From positions 382,618 to 446,617 of the forward strand of contig JBICHN010000004.1 of the NCBI GenBank assembly GCA_043101845.1: 64,000 nt of DNA, read 5' to 3'. The translations under genes and the position numbers were made by a program. The notes below the pieces were generated by a model. The model had not been told where the DNA came from, did not search any database, and worked only from the letters and a program-made list of their open reading frames with translations. Source of the DNA: JBICHN01 sp043101845 (GTDB lineage Bacteria > Planctomycetota > Phycisphaerae > Phycisphaerales > UBA5793). Positions 27,839 through 36,637 of this stretch are shown piece after piece (position 1 is the stretch's first letter; each line of letters begins with the position of its first letter).

Positions 27839-28714
27839 GTGCCGGCAAACCGACGACGCACCGAGCTCTGGCGACGCAGCTTGTGGCAGGTCTACGAGCG
27901 GAACGGCGCCCTCGAGGTTTCGCTTCCCCGTCCGGATGACGACGAATCGTCGAACCTCATCTGGCGCGTGCGCATTCTCGGTCTCGACGAAGAGAGCATT
28001 ACGATCGAGGCGCCCGGCGCCCTCGGGCAGTCCATGCCGCTCGATCCGGGAACGGAACTCGTCTGCGTGCTCGGTATCGGGCAGAACCGCTGGATGTTTC
28101 CGACCACGGTCCAGGATCAGGTGAGCCATCGGTCCGGACCGAACCGGACGATCGTCGCGCTCCGACTTGAGATGCCGACCCGTGTCGAGCGATGCCAGCG
28201 ACGCAGTTTCTACCGCGTGTCGACACATACGCTGAGCCTGCCCAAAGTGACCTGCTGGCCGCTGCTCAATCCGACGACCGCGGGCGTGGCGGAGAAAGCG
28301 AACGAGGCGCAGATCCGTGCGGCCCTCAATGGCGACCCGGTCGACGACTCCGCCGTCATGGACGAGACGATCGCGCAGCCCGAAGTCGGTCCGTCGTTCG
28401 ACGCGACGCTGGCGAATCTCGGCGGAGGCGGCATCGGACTCATCATCGAGCCCGAAGACTCGCGCGCCATGGGGCGTCACCGCATGTTCTGGCTACGCAT
28501 TACACTCACGCCGGAGATTCCGCTCCCCCTCGCCGTGAGCGCAAAGCTTGTGCATACGCACATTGATTCGTCTCAGCGGACCTACGCGGGATTCGCGTTC
28601 GAGTTCAATCACAATCGAACGCATCAGCGATTCGTGGTCGAACAGCTTCAGCGTTATGTCGATGTGCAGCAGGACAACCTGCGTCGCGCGCAGTCGATGC
28701 GCAAGGCATCCTGA
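27839..28714 (+). CDS. PilZ/YcgR-like c-di-GMP receptor with altered second motif
   Basis: The 291-residue protein starts at GTG 27839. Residues 15-115 resemble the YcgR N-terminal flagellar-brake domain. RRSFYRVSTHTLSLP carries the RxxxR signature of PilZ, and the second signature (D/N)xSxxG appears as NLGGGG, with Ser replaced by Gly. A 60-residue insert between the two signatures (TAGVAEKANEAQ to VGPSFDATLA) is unusual. It probably binds c-di-GMP or is a degenerate receptor controlling motility or surface behaviour. Together with the HD-GYP-like protein at 58085 it points to c-di-GMP signalling. Confidence 0.75.
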   Translation: MPANRRRTELWRRSLWQVYERNGALEVSLPRPDDDESSNLIWRVRILGLDEESITIEAPGALGQSMPLDPGTELVCVLGIGQNRWMFPTTVQDQVSHRSGPNRTIVALRLEMPTRVERCQRRSFYRVSTHTLSLPKVTCWPLLNPTTAGVAEKANEAQIRAALNGDPVDDSAVMDETIAQPEVGPSFDATLANLGGGGIGLIIEPEDSRAMGRHRMFWLRITLTPEIPLPLAVSAKLVHTHIDSSQRTYAGFAFEFNHNRTHQRFVVEQLQRYVDVQQDNLRRAQSMRKAS

Positions 28715-28717
28715 TCG

Positions 28718-30589
28718 CTATTCGATCGGATTCTCCGTCGAGTACCACTCAAAGTACCCGAGAAGCATTTCGTCCGTCGATTGCTGACCGAACCGAACGG
28801 CCTGGGTCGGATCCGGATTGAGCGGATTCCCGGGACTGTTGTCGTATATGACGGTCGCGATCAGCCGCGATCCCTTCGGCGCTTCGATCGGCGACACGAG
28901 TTCGTACACGAGCTGCCAGTTGAACTGCCACGGATCAATGCGCAAGAGCTCGCGACGGGCTCCGTTCGGGTAAACGAGGTCGTACGCGAACGACTGCCCG
29001 CGCAGGTGCATGTGCGGATGGAAGGCGCGGATCGCGCCGGCTTCTTCGAATCGATAGGTCGCCTTCACTTCGTAACCCGCGGCGCCGGGCGGGATCACGA
29101 ACTTCCGATTGATGCACACATTCGTGTAGATTTCATGCCGCGGCGGTTCATCGGCGAAGACGAAACCGATTTTCGGCTGGTCCCAGACTTCCGTCCCGTT
29201 CGGGGTGTAGTGCATCTGGAACTTGAGCCAGGCGCCCTTCGGGAGCAGCTTGGCCGTCCCCTCCGGGAAGCGAGTGGGCCCCTGGCCGGGGACGATGATC
29301 GCGAGGAATCCCTTTTTGTCATATTTTCCGCCGTGCCGGCCCTTGAACGCCCTCGGATCATCGAGAGCGACATTCGACTCGCCGATCCACACTGCGAGAT
29401 GATGGACGACATCGCGAACGGTGGGACGAATCTCGACGGCCTGAATCCAGCGGTCGTCGTCGAAGTCGGTCTTCAGGTAGGTGAACTGGTAATCGACGAA
29501 TCCCTCGGCCGGGACATGGGTCGCCTCGGGAAACTCGATGATCGCGTCGGGCGCTCCGATCTGCCAGTCGTCCGTCCATTCCCGGGGGGTCATCGCGTCG
29601 GCCGGGTCGCCCTCGGGGAATCCCGCGTCAAACCAGGCCAGAAGGTCGCTCCGGTCGTCGTCCGGCATTGAGCGATCGTTCATCCACGGACCACTGTGCT
29701 CATCCGCGGGCCACGGCGGCATGAGCCCTTGGTCCACCATGTAGCGGATCATCCGCGACCGGCCCGCGACTTCGTCCATCGATTCAAGCGCGAACGGCGC
29801 CATGCCTTCCGAACGATGGCACGACACGCAGTGACGCGCGAGGATGCGGCTCACCCGACCGTGCCAGGTCGGCGTGGTCGCCATCGACTCGTCGTCCGGC
29901 GCGGTCGCGGCCTTGTTGACGAGACAGCCCGGCGCGCGGGTCGCCTCGACTTCCGGCCGGCGACCCGTCCGCCAGGCCTCGATGGCCTCGCGCAGAAAGG
30001 ATCGACGCGGCTCGGGCTTCGTGAAACCGAGGCCGTATTGATCATCGACCGCCCCCCGGTAGAGAAGGGTCCGGTCCGAGTCGACCAGAAAGACTTCGGT
30101 CGTCGAATCGATCGCGAGAGCGCCGATGAACGCGCCCTCCCGGTCGGCGACATAGCGACCTCGGAAACCGTACCGCCCGGCCTCTTCCCGCATTGCGGCT
30201 TCGGAGTCATGCGGACTGACATTGACATAGAGAAAGGAAAGCAGGCCGGCGTCGGCGTACTCGGCTTCGAGCTGCGCAATCCGGGGCGCGAGCTTCTTCC
30301 CGTTTGGACACCCGACATCGCGTACGACGATGACCGCTGGTCGATCGTTCACGACCTCGGACAAGCGCGAACGAACGCCCTCGAGATCAGAGAATTCAAC
30401 TTCTGGAATGAGTCGTCCGACTCCGGAGTCCGACGCCGGCATGATCAGCGTGGGTCGCGTCGGAACGGGTCCGGCGCGATCAATCCAGGGAATGCGATCT
30501 TCAAAGAACCGGTAGCCCGCTGTGGCGAACGCGCCGACGAGGGCCGTTCCGACCACGCCGGCGAGGGCGAACTTCTTCAGCGCCGTCAC
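28718..30589 (-). CDS. Redoxin - cytochrome c - copper monooxygenase-like fusion
   Basis: The 623-residue protein from GTG 30589 has an N-terminal hydrophobic anchor (FALAGVVGTALVGAFATAG). A redoxin/AhpC-like domain follows (AVIVVRDVGCPNGKKLAPR, with one Cys at the CxxC position, then FLVDSDRTLLYRG), then a c-type heme site in RILARHCVSCHRSEGMAPF, then a domain like copper type II ascorbate-dependent monooxygenases (VVHHLAVWIGE, FHPHMHLRGQSFAYDLVYPN) with His-rich copper-site candidates. This three-part architecture occurs in Planctomycetes and related bacteria; the substrate is unknown. It faces the MBOAT gene divergently. Confidence 0.85.
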   Translation of the reverse strand: MTALKKFALAGVVGTALVGAFATAGYRFFEDRIPWIDRAGPVPTRPTLIMPASDSGVGRLIPEVEFSDLEGVRSRLSEVVNDRPAVIVVRDVGCPNGKKLAPRIAQLEAEYADAGLLSFLYVNVSPHDSEAAMREEAGRYGFRGRYVADREGAFIGALAIDSTTEVFLVDSDRTLLYRGAVDDQYGLGFTKPEPRRSFLREAIEAWRTGRRPEVEATRAPGCLVNKAATAPDDESMATTPTWHGRVSRILARHCVSCHRSEGMAPFALESMDEVAGRSRMIRYMVDQGLMPPWPADEHSGPWMNDRSMPDDDRSDLLAWFDAGFPEGDPADAMTPREWTDDWQIGAPDAIIEFPEATHVPAEGFVDYQFTYLKTDFDDDRWIQAVEIRPTVRDVVHHLAVWIGESNVALDDPRAFKGRHGGKYDKKGFLAIIVPGQGPTRFPEGTAKLLPKGAWLKFQMHYTPNGTEVWDQPKIGFVFADEPPRHEIYTNVCINRKFVIPPGAAGYEVKATYRFEEAGAIRAFHPHMHLRGQSFAYDLVYPNGARRELLRIDPWQFNWQLVYELVSPIEAPKGSRLIATVIYDNSPGNPLNPDPTQAVRFGQQSTDEMLLGYFEWYSTENPIE

Positions 30590-30792
30590 ACTTCTTCTCC
30601 CACCTGAAAGGACGGCGATTGTAACGATCGGCGGGGAGAGATTTCAATACGAGACTCACAACCTCGCGACGCGTCTTCGATCTTCACCATTTCATCATTG
30701 CCGTGAACAGCCGCGCCCGATACTGTGGGCGCCGAGTGTGAGCCTGGCGTTCGCCGGGTTCCCTCGCGACCGAAGTGGTCATCGAGGCGGGG

Positions 30793-32280
30793 ATGCTGTT
30801 CAATTCGTATGAGTTTATTTTTCTCTTCCTCCCCGTCGTGGTCCTCGGGTACTACGCCATCGGGCGGTACGGCACGCCTCGCCTCGCGCGACTGTGGCTG
30901 CTCGCGGCGTCCCTCGTCTTCTACGGCTGGTGGAATTACCGGTACCTCACGCTGCTCGCATCGTCAGTCGTCATCAACTTTCAGGTTGGCCGTACGCTCG
31001 AGCGACAACACCGGGAAGGACGACCGAGCTGGCTTCTCACCGCGCTTGCGGTGCTCTTCAATCTGGGTTTGCTCGGCTATTACAAGTACGCGAACTTCTT
31101 CGTGGACTCGTTCAATGTCGTCTTCGATGGCGCGTTCACGCTTCACCAGATCATCCTGCCGCTTGCGATCTCTTTCTTCACCTTTCAGCAGATCGGATTC
31201 GTGGTCGACGCGTACCGCGGGGAGACCTTCGAGCGCGACTTCCTCGACTACGCGCTCTTCATCACCTCGTTCTGGCAGTTGATCGCGGGACCGATCGTGC
31301 ACCATCGCCAGGTCATGCCCCAATTCCGACGGGCGGAGACCTACCGCTTCCATCCGAAGCAGTTTTCGATCGGCCTCACGGTCTTCACGATCGGACTCTT
31401 CAAGAAGCTTGTCATCGCCGACTCTCTGGCGCCGTATGTCAACTCGGTGTACGGCATGCCGGGGGGCGGATTCGAGCCGACCTTCCTCGAGGGCTGGATC
31501 GGCGCCTTCTGCTACACGGCGCAAATCTACTTCGATTTCTCCGGGTACTCCGACATGGCGATCGGACTCGGCCGGCTGTTCAACATTCGCGTGCCGACGA
31601 ATTTCAATTCGCCCTACAAGTCGGTGAGCATCATCCAGTTCTGGCGGCGCTGGCACATCACCCTGTCGCTCTTCCTCCGCGAATACTGCTATTACCCGCT
31701 CGGTGGCAACCGGCACGGCCGGCTCAGGAAGTATCGAAATCTCATGGTCACCATGGTCCTCGCGGGCTGGTGGCACGGCGCCGGATGGACCTTCATCATC
31801 TTCGGGGTCATCCACGGATTCATGCTCATCACGAATCACTCATGGCGCGAGATTCAGGGCAAGACGAAGTACACCGGCCACACCGGTCTCGCGCCGCTCT
31901 GCGCCTCGGTCCTGTTCACTTTCGTGCTTGTCGCGATCACACTCGTTCTCTTCCGGGCTCCCACGGTCGCCGACGCCATGGCGCTTTATGAAGCGATGTT
32001 CGGATTGAACGGGTGGAGCCTGACCTCGTCGGTCGGCGTCGAGTGGCCGCTCGCGTACTTCGCACTGGCGATGAGCATTGCGTGGTTCCTGCCGAACACG
32101 AATCAACTCATGGGCATTCTCGGACCGGGTGAGACTCGCGAAGATGAGATTCAATTCGGACTCACCCGCGTGCTCCGCTGGAAACCGTCGCCGCTCTGGG
32201 CGCTGCTCGTCGGAATCATGTTCGTGATCGCCCTCGTCAATCTCCCCAAGGCAAGTGAGTTCCTCTACTTCCAGTTCTAA
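30793..32280 (+). CDS. MBOAT O-acyltransferase, AlgI/DltB-like
   Basis: The 495-residue multispan protein starts at ATG 30793 (MLFNSYEFIFLFLPVVVLGY, the classical AlgI opening). Diagnostic segments are LPLAISFFTFQQIGFVVDAY, YFDFSGYSDMAIGLGRLFNI, FWRRWHITLSLFLREYCYYP and AGWWHGAGWTFIIFGVIHGF, which contains the catalytic His of MBOAT enzymes. The family transfers acyl groups, usually acetyl, across the membrane to exported polysaccharide. The upstream GTG at 30775 is less likely. It is followed after 12 bp by its probable partner gene. Confidence 0.95.
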   Translation: MLFNSYEFIFLFLPVVVLGYYAIGRYGTPRLARLWLLAASLVFYGWWNYRYLTLLASSVVINFQVGRTLERQHREGRPSWLLTALAVLFNLGLLGYYKYANFFVDSFNVVFDGAFTLHQIILPLAISFFTFQQIGFVVDAYRGETFERDFLDYALFITSFWQLIAGPIVHHRQVMPQFRRAETYRFHPKQFSIGLTVFTIGLFKKLVIADSLAPYVNSVYGMPGGGFEPTFLEGWIGAFCYTAQIYFDFSGYSDMAIGLGRLFNIRVPTNFNSPYKSVSIIQFWRRWHITLSLFLREYCYYPLGGNRHGRLRKYRNLMVTMVLAGWWHGAGWTFIIFGVIHGFMLITNHSWREIQGKTKYTGHTGLAPLCASVLFTFVLVAITLVLFRAPTVADAMALYEAMFGLNGWSLTSSVGVEWPLAYFALAMSIAWFLPNTNQLMGILGPGETREDEIQFGLTRVLRWKPSPLWALLVGIMFVIALVNLPKASEFLYFQF

Positions 32281-32292
32281 CCCGCGAACGGG

Positions 32293-33540
32293 ATGATCGT
32301 CATGCGTCAGCCGAACTCCGCCCTCTATCTCACGATCTTCTGCGTCGTGACGCTCATCGGGCTTACGGCCGTAACGGCGATCAACCTGACGGTCGACCCG
32401 TACCTCGCGTATCGCGTCGTCGATCTTCCCGAACTCACGCCGTATCGAGCCGAACTCGGCTCGCGGACCGCCAAGGCCGAAGCGCTGCGTCACGGTCCGG
32501 CGAACGGCGAGGATTGGGACGGCGCGATCTTCGGACTGTCGCGATCGGAGTTCTCGATCGACCCGGAGCACCCCGCCTTCGGCGCCGCGGCGGTGTACAA
32601 CGCGAGCCTGCTCGGGTGCGACTGGTACGAACTCGAGTCGGCGTTCAATCTCGCCGCCGACGCGAACGATCTCGACTTTGTCGTCATCTTCGCCGAGTTC
32701 TACATGTTCAATGCGAACGAACGCGGCCACGGCGATTTCGAGAAGTCGCGTTTCAACCCGTCGCGGCTGATTCCGGTGTATCACATCGAGAATCTGACAA
32801 GCCTCAATGCGCTCTCCGCGTCGGTCGACACAGTTCTGCGATTCCGTTCGAAGCGACCGAGTGAATACACGGAACGCGGGTACCGTCCACGCGAGCTGGC
32901 GATTCAACGCTGGAACCACCGCGCGCGATTCGAGCATGAGTTGTCACGCTTTCTCAAGCGCGGCAGCACCTACCGCACCTACCTGTATAGTCCGGAGCGG
33001 GTCGAACGACTCGCGGCGATGCTCGAACGCTGTCGCGCACGCGGCATCCGCGCCATCGTGATCATGTCTCCGACGCATACGACCCACCTCGAAGCGATTC
33101 GTGCGACCGGCCTCTGGGAGACCTACGAGACCTGGAAGCGTGACCTCGTGCGCGTCGTCGAGGCGGACGCCGCATCGAACCCCGACGAGTCGGCCGTGCC
33201 GCTCTGGGACTTCGCCGGGTACACGAGCTACCGCGCCGAGGAGATCGCGGACGGCGACGATCCTTCGAGCATGGTGTGGTGGTGGGAGAACTCCCATTAT
33301 CGTCGTTCGATCGGCGACCGGATACTTGACACGGTCTTCGGGTTCGAGAGCGAGCGACCCACGCTTCCCGAGTTCGGTGTCCAACTCGACTCGGAATCGA
33401 TCGAGGCGCATCTTGAACGCACTCGGGCCGACCGTGCGAGCTATCTGGTTGAACACGCCGATCAGGCCGCGTGGGTCTCCGAACTCAGCGAGCGTCTCCT
33501 CCGCGTGACGCGGACCGTCGGTCGCCTCAAGGAGTGGTAA
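32293..33540 (+). CDS. MBOAT-associated SGNH-like exported protein
   Basis: The 415-residue protein has one N-terminal membrane span (LYLTIFCVVTLIGLTAVTAI). The exported part opens with GAIFGLSRSEFSIDPEHPAF; the GxSR segment at the first strand is typical of the AlgJ/AlgX-like or DltD-like partners encoded next to MBOAT acyltransferases, where the serine can be the acyl acceptor. Later segments AIVIMSPTHTTHL and ENSHYRRSIGDRIL fit a SGNH fold with a C-terminal His. Inferred role: final O-acetylation step on a surface glycan together with the upstream enzyme. Confidence 0.75.
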   Translation: MIVMRQPNSALYLTIFCVVTLIGLTAVTAINLTVDPYLAYRVVDLPELTPYRAELGSRTAKAEALRHGPANGEDWDGAIFGLSRSEFSIDPEHPAFGAAAVYNASLLGCDWYELESAFNLAADANDLDFVVIFAEFYMFNANERGHGDFEKSRFNPSRLIPVYHIENLTSLNALSASVDTVLRFRSKRPSEYTERGYRPRELAIQRWNHRARFEHELSRFLKRGSTYRTYLYSPERVERLAAMLERCRARGIRAIVIMSPTHTTHLEAIRATGLWETYETWKRDLVRVVEADAASNPDESAVPLWDFAGYTSYRAEEIADGDDPSSMVWWWENSHYRRSIGDRILDTVFGFESERPTLPEFGVQLDSESIEAHLERTRADRASYLVEHADQAAWVSELSERLLRVTRTVGRLKEW

Positions 33541-33556
33541 GGCTCAGGCGTTGACG

Positions 33557-34798
33557 CTATTGGTCGGCGTCGTCCTCGCCTTCGAGGAGGATGGAGTCAC
33601 CCGAGCCGGCGAAGGCCACGCGGTCGTCCGGTTCGATCGTGCAGTCTTTGAGCCGGCTGACGGCGATGACATCGGTAAAGATCGCGTGACCGATGTCCGC
33701 TTTGTTCCTCGAGAAGACGCAATCGAGGAGGTCAAATCGACCGCGCTCATTGAAGATCGCTCCTCCTTGCGAGACGGCTCCGTTCGAGAGAAAGCGACAA
33801 CCACGGAAGGTCGGGAATCCATTTCGAACGGCGACGGCGCCGCCGCGGTTCGTGGCATGATTCGCAGTGAACACGCAGTTCTCGAAGGCGCCGAGACCGG
33901 AATCGTGGTAGTACGCGGCGCCTTCCGCCGACTCGTTGCCGTCAAAGGTGCAGTTCGTAATGAGCGGTTGGCCAACCGCGTTGAACAGAGCGGCGCCCTT
34001 CTGGTCGGCGCGGTTCCGAGTGAACGAACAATCGGTAATGACGATGTCCCCGCCGACGCTGTAGATGGCGCTCCCGCCTTCATAGGAGTCATTCGCCACG
34101 AACTGACAGTCCACGAAGGTCGGGCTCGACTCCACGGTGTACACCGCGGCGCCGCGCACAACGGCGAGGTTGTCTTCGAAGCGACACGACTCGAATCGTG
34201 TATCGCTGTGCCGGTTGAAGACCGCGGCGCCCGCGTATGCCTCGAGACCTTCGAAGACGCAACGGCGAATGGTCGGCGCTCCGCCGTGGACGAGGAGCCC
34301 GGCGCCGAAACGATCCGAATAGCCATCGCGGATGATGAAGCCATCGAGGACGGCCGTGGCGTCGACTCCGAATCCGGAGGTGACCACATGCATGGAGTTA
34401 TCGTCGCGGATTCCCTCGACGCCGATCTCGCCGGTCAGAATCGTGGCGAACCGAAGGGGATCGCGCTCGTCCGGGTCGTCGCCGACCAGACCGGCGAAGC
34501 CGCCGCTGATCGAGACGCCGCTCTGAAGACCGAAGCTCGCCTCCCGCTCATTCGAGCCGCGATCGGGACGGTAGCGACCGGCGGCGACGCGAATCTCCGC
34601 TCCGGGCTCGGCGCGATCGATCGCCTCCTGGAGATCGGAGAACGCGGTGGACCACGCCGCGCCGTCCCCTCCGGACGGCGCGTCGTCATCCACATAAAGA
34701 ATCGGCGACGCGGCGCGGTCCCAGATGGACCAGCCGGTTCCGCCGACCACCACCGTCCCCACGGCGATGAGCAGGCGCCCCCCTCCGCGCAGAGCCAT
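33557..34798 (-). CDS. Exported right-handed beta-helix protein
   Basis: The 413-residue protein from ATG 34798 (an upstream in-frame start exists) has a signal/anchor (LLIAVGTVVVGGTGWSIW), then ILYVDDDAPSGGDGAAWSTA, the standard entry to pectate-lyase-like helices. About ten coils repeat the pattern of polymorphic outer-membrane repeats: GGAPTIRRCVFEGL, DTRFESCRFEDN, SPTFVDCQFVAND, GDIVITDCSFTRN and QPLITNCTFDGN. No catalytic residues and no autotransporter barrel. Likely a surface or secreted glycan-binding or adhesion protein. It is convergent with the MBOAT operon and is the last chromosomal gene before the island. Confidence 0.85.
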   Translation of the reverse strand: MALRGGGRLLIAVGTVVVGGTGWSIWDRAASPILYVDDDAPSGGDGAAWSTAFSDLQEAIDRAEPGAEIRVAAGRYRPDRGSNEREASFGLQSGVSISGGFAGLVGDDPDERDPLRFATILTGEIGVEGIRDDNSMHVVTSGFGVDATAVLDGFIIRDGYSDRFGAGLLVHGGAPTIRRCVFEGLEAYAGAAVFNRHSDTRFESCRFEDNLAVVRGAAVYTVESSPTFVDCQFVANDSYEGGSAIYSVGGDIVITDCSFTRNRADQKGAALFNAVGQPLITNCTFDGNESAEGAAYYHDSGLGAFENCVFTANHATNRGGAVAVRNGFPTFRGCRFLSNGAVSQGGAIFNERGRFDLLDCVFSRNKADIGHAIFTDVIAVSRLKDCTIEPDDRVAFAGSGDSILLEGEDDADQ

Positions 34799-35018
34799 GC
34801 CGACTCCCCTCCGGCCGGCGGATCGCTCCGTCCAGCCCACGGCGCCGCGCTCACGCCGGACGCGGCGGTGTCGTTTATCCTTCTCGATGTGATTCGACCG
34901 GGAATCACCCCGCTCCGAAACGCGGTTCTCGACTTCACGCGAGAATCATCTGCGTCCCGACGCGAGCGGGTGTTCACACACTTCGTGGCCGGCGGTCGTG
35001 GCCGGCAGGCGGTCCTGA

Positions 35019-35068
35019 GAAAGTGGAGCTGATCGGGCTCGAACCGACGACCTCTTGCATGCCATGCA
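35019..35068. repeat. attL: displaced tRNA-Ala 3' half
   Basis: These 50 bp are identical to 51090-51139. They contain the acceptor 3' strand, T-arm, variable region, anticodon arm 3' side and anticodon loop of tRNA-Ala(GGC) on the minus strand. Beyond 35068 the D-arm is lost. A GTGGAGC complementary to the acceptor 3' strand lies about 20 bp further, which may be chance. Confidence 0.92.
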
Positions 35069-35102
35069 GTTTCGCCGACCCGCTCCACGCCATCAAAATG
35101 GC

Positions 35103-35210
35103 CGTAAGCGATACGGTAACAAGGTTATCGCGGCCGCGCTGCTTTGCAAGTTTCGCGGGTGATTTGATACGATTTCAGGCGGTTTCGTATCCGTGATACG
35201 CTGGGTTCAA
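35103..35210. promoter_or_regulatory. Left-end arm region with GTATC/GATAC repeats
   Basis: This short AT-richer stretch holds GATAC/GTATC elements: GATAC near 35108 and 35166, and the inverted repeat CGTATC-CGT-GATACG at 35186-35200. The same core recurs as an inverted repeat at 51000-51019 near attR. Candidate integrase or excisionase arm sites; no gene between attL and 35221. Confidence 0.45.
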
Positions 35211-35220
35211 TTCTGTCGGT

Positions 35221-35856
35221 TCATTCGAGGTCGGGTTCTTTCATCGCCTCGTTCCAGGCCGGTGATCCTCTGCCAGACGAATGTTCCCGCACAGTTGACC
35301 AGAATCGGTGGGCGTCCATGTAGGGAACAGAGGACCGGAAGAGCCGAAGCACCCTCAAAGAATGGTCCTCATCCACCAATGAGTATTCTGCGATCGAGAT
35401 CGAGGTCGCCGCAACGATCATGTCGAATTTCTGCTGCCGATTCCAAAGGTCGTAGCACACCTCACGGGCGCCGAAGACGAGTTGGATCATGTCGCGTTGA
35501 CGCTGTAGCCGGTTCTGCTCCTCGAGCTCGTCCTGCTGCTCGGCGAGCGCCCTCGCTTGCTCTGCGGCCACCTCGCGCGTCGCGATCAGTTCCTGCCGCT
35601 GAATCTGCAACTCGCGGCGTTGCATGATCAGTGCGCCGAAGAACAGGACGGCGCTCATTGCGGAAATTGCTGCGGCGATCATCGAACCCCAGAAATCCCC
35701 CACCTGCCCGATCTCGCTCATGAACTGGTCGGTTTCCGGCCACCAGATCCAAAGCAGAATGGCGATCAAAGCGGTCGTAGCCCCGACCACTCCCGCGACA
35801 AGTAACCATGTGCTCGGTCGGGCGCTTCTCGGTTCAGCCTCTTCTGCTGTTTCCAT
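35221..35856 (-). CDS. Two-span membrane protein with coiled coil (island cargo)
   Basis: The 211-residue protein from ATG 35856 has two N-terminal spans (WLLVAGVVGATTALIAILLW; SMIAAAISAMSAVLFFGALI) joined by a short loop, then a Gln/Glu/Arg-rich coiled coil (RRELQIQRQELIATREVAAE, ARALAEQQDELEEQNRLQRQ), then a globular tail. Such membrane-plus-coiled-coil proteins are common phage or island cargo, sometimes in anti-phage systems; nothing here proves this. Its ATG overlaps the stop of the upstream gene (TGATG), so the two are made together. Confidence 0.65.
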   Translation of the reverse strand: METAEEAEPRSARPSTWLLVAGVVGATTALIAILLWIWWPETDQFMSEIGQVGDFWGSMIAAAISAMSAVLFFGALIMQRRELQIQRQELIATREVAAEQARALAEQQDELEEQNRLQRQRDMIQLVFGAREVCYDLWNRQQKFDMIVAATSISIAEYSLVDEDHSLRVLRLFRSSVPYMDAHRFWSTVREHSSGRGSPAWNEAMKEPDLE

Positions 35857-36311
35857 CAGGGTCGACCTCCGCATCGCTCGAGGACCAGTGACACGATCGA
35901 CACCAGGGCCGCGATGCCGCCGATTATGACCGCGATCCATGAGCTCGTCGCGGACGCACGCGACGCCTGCGCGGACACCTCTGCGGCGTCCGCGGATCGC
36001 TTCGCGGCTCCAGCCGATGTCTCCGATGCGTCGGCTGACCGCTCTGATGCGTGAGCGATTCGTTCGTTCAGGAGAGTCTGGTATTCATCATCAGGAAGAA
36101 GGTCGAGGGCTCGGTCAAGCTCCCTCGCGAATGTCTGTGACGAGTCAGCGTGCTCAAGCAGGCTTTTGATGTGGTATTCAATCGGGTCGTCCTGTCGCTC
36201 CTTCGGAGCAGGCACGCGATAGCGGAATTGGAGTGTAAAGGCCCGCAGCGGCCCGAACCCGTCAGCGGCGATCTCGCGCAGCTTCAATTCCCGTTCACCT
36301 TGTGTCGCCAT
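35856..36311 (-). CDS. Tail-anchored protein with Ala/Ser heptad repeats (island cargo)
   Basis: The 151-residue protein starts at ATG 36311. After a folded N-terminal part (LREIAADGFGPLRAFTLQFR), residues ~90-125 are five consecutive heptads each ending SA: HASERSA, DASETSA, GAAKRSA, DAAEVSA, QASRASA. A C-terminal membrane span follows (SWIAVIIGGIAALVSIVSLV). The heptads predict an elongated Ala-rich coiled coil next to the membrane. No known family. It is translationally coupled to the downstream two-span protein, so they probably form one membrane complex. Confidence 0.65.
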   Translation of the reverse strand: MATQGERELKLREIAADGFGPLRAFTLQFRYRVPAPKERQDDPIEYHIKSLLEHADSSQTFARELDRALDLLPDDEYQTLLNERIAHASERSADASETSAGAAKRSADAAEVSAQASRASATSSWIAVIIGGIAALVSIVSLVLERCGGRP

Positions 36312-36637
36312 GCCCGCAGTATACCGCAACCCGCCCCCGTCTTTCCGCTTCCACCTGCTGACGCCATGTCAGCAATCGGCGACGACGCGGGATCGCCGTT
36401 TCCCCCTGTATCCGTAGGGCGAAACGCGATCGGCCCGGAAACGGCGTTCAAGGAATTGTTCAAGGGTATGAATCGGGCGGGAATCGCCGTCGATGGACCG
36501 GCGGGACGGAGCCGGGCCGATTCCTGCTTCGGTCCAGGCTCCGCCCCTCTTCGCCGGTCATCGTCGTGGCCGTGTGTCCGTCTGGGGGTGGCGCGCCTCC
36601 TTCCCTTCGTTCCGGGTTCCCGATGTCTGCTCAGTCG
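36312..36637. other. Gene-free stretch with an operator-like palindrome
   Basis: No convincing gene in these 326 bp. TGCTGAC (36356-36362) and GTCAGCA (36368-36374) form a perfect 7-bp inverted repeat 45 bp upstream of the coupled membrane-protein genes, a likely operator. Further right CGGAGCC and GGCTCCG form a 7-bp stem with a 24-nt loop just beyond the sigma-like gene, perhaps a weak terminator without a T tract. Confidence 0.5.

Noticed and set aside
33551..35032. 493-codon plus-strand frame opposite the beta-helix gene
   Set aside because: Shadow of a repeat protein; no recognisable domain and it runs through attL.
35019..35090. Possible second intact tRNA at attL
   Set aside because: The D-arm and 5' acceptor of tRNA-Ala are missing; only a short complementary GTGGAGC is present.
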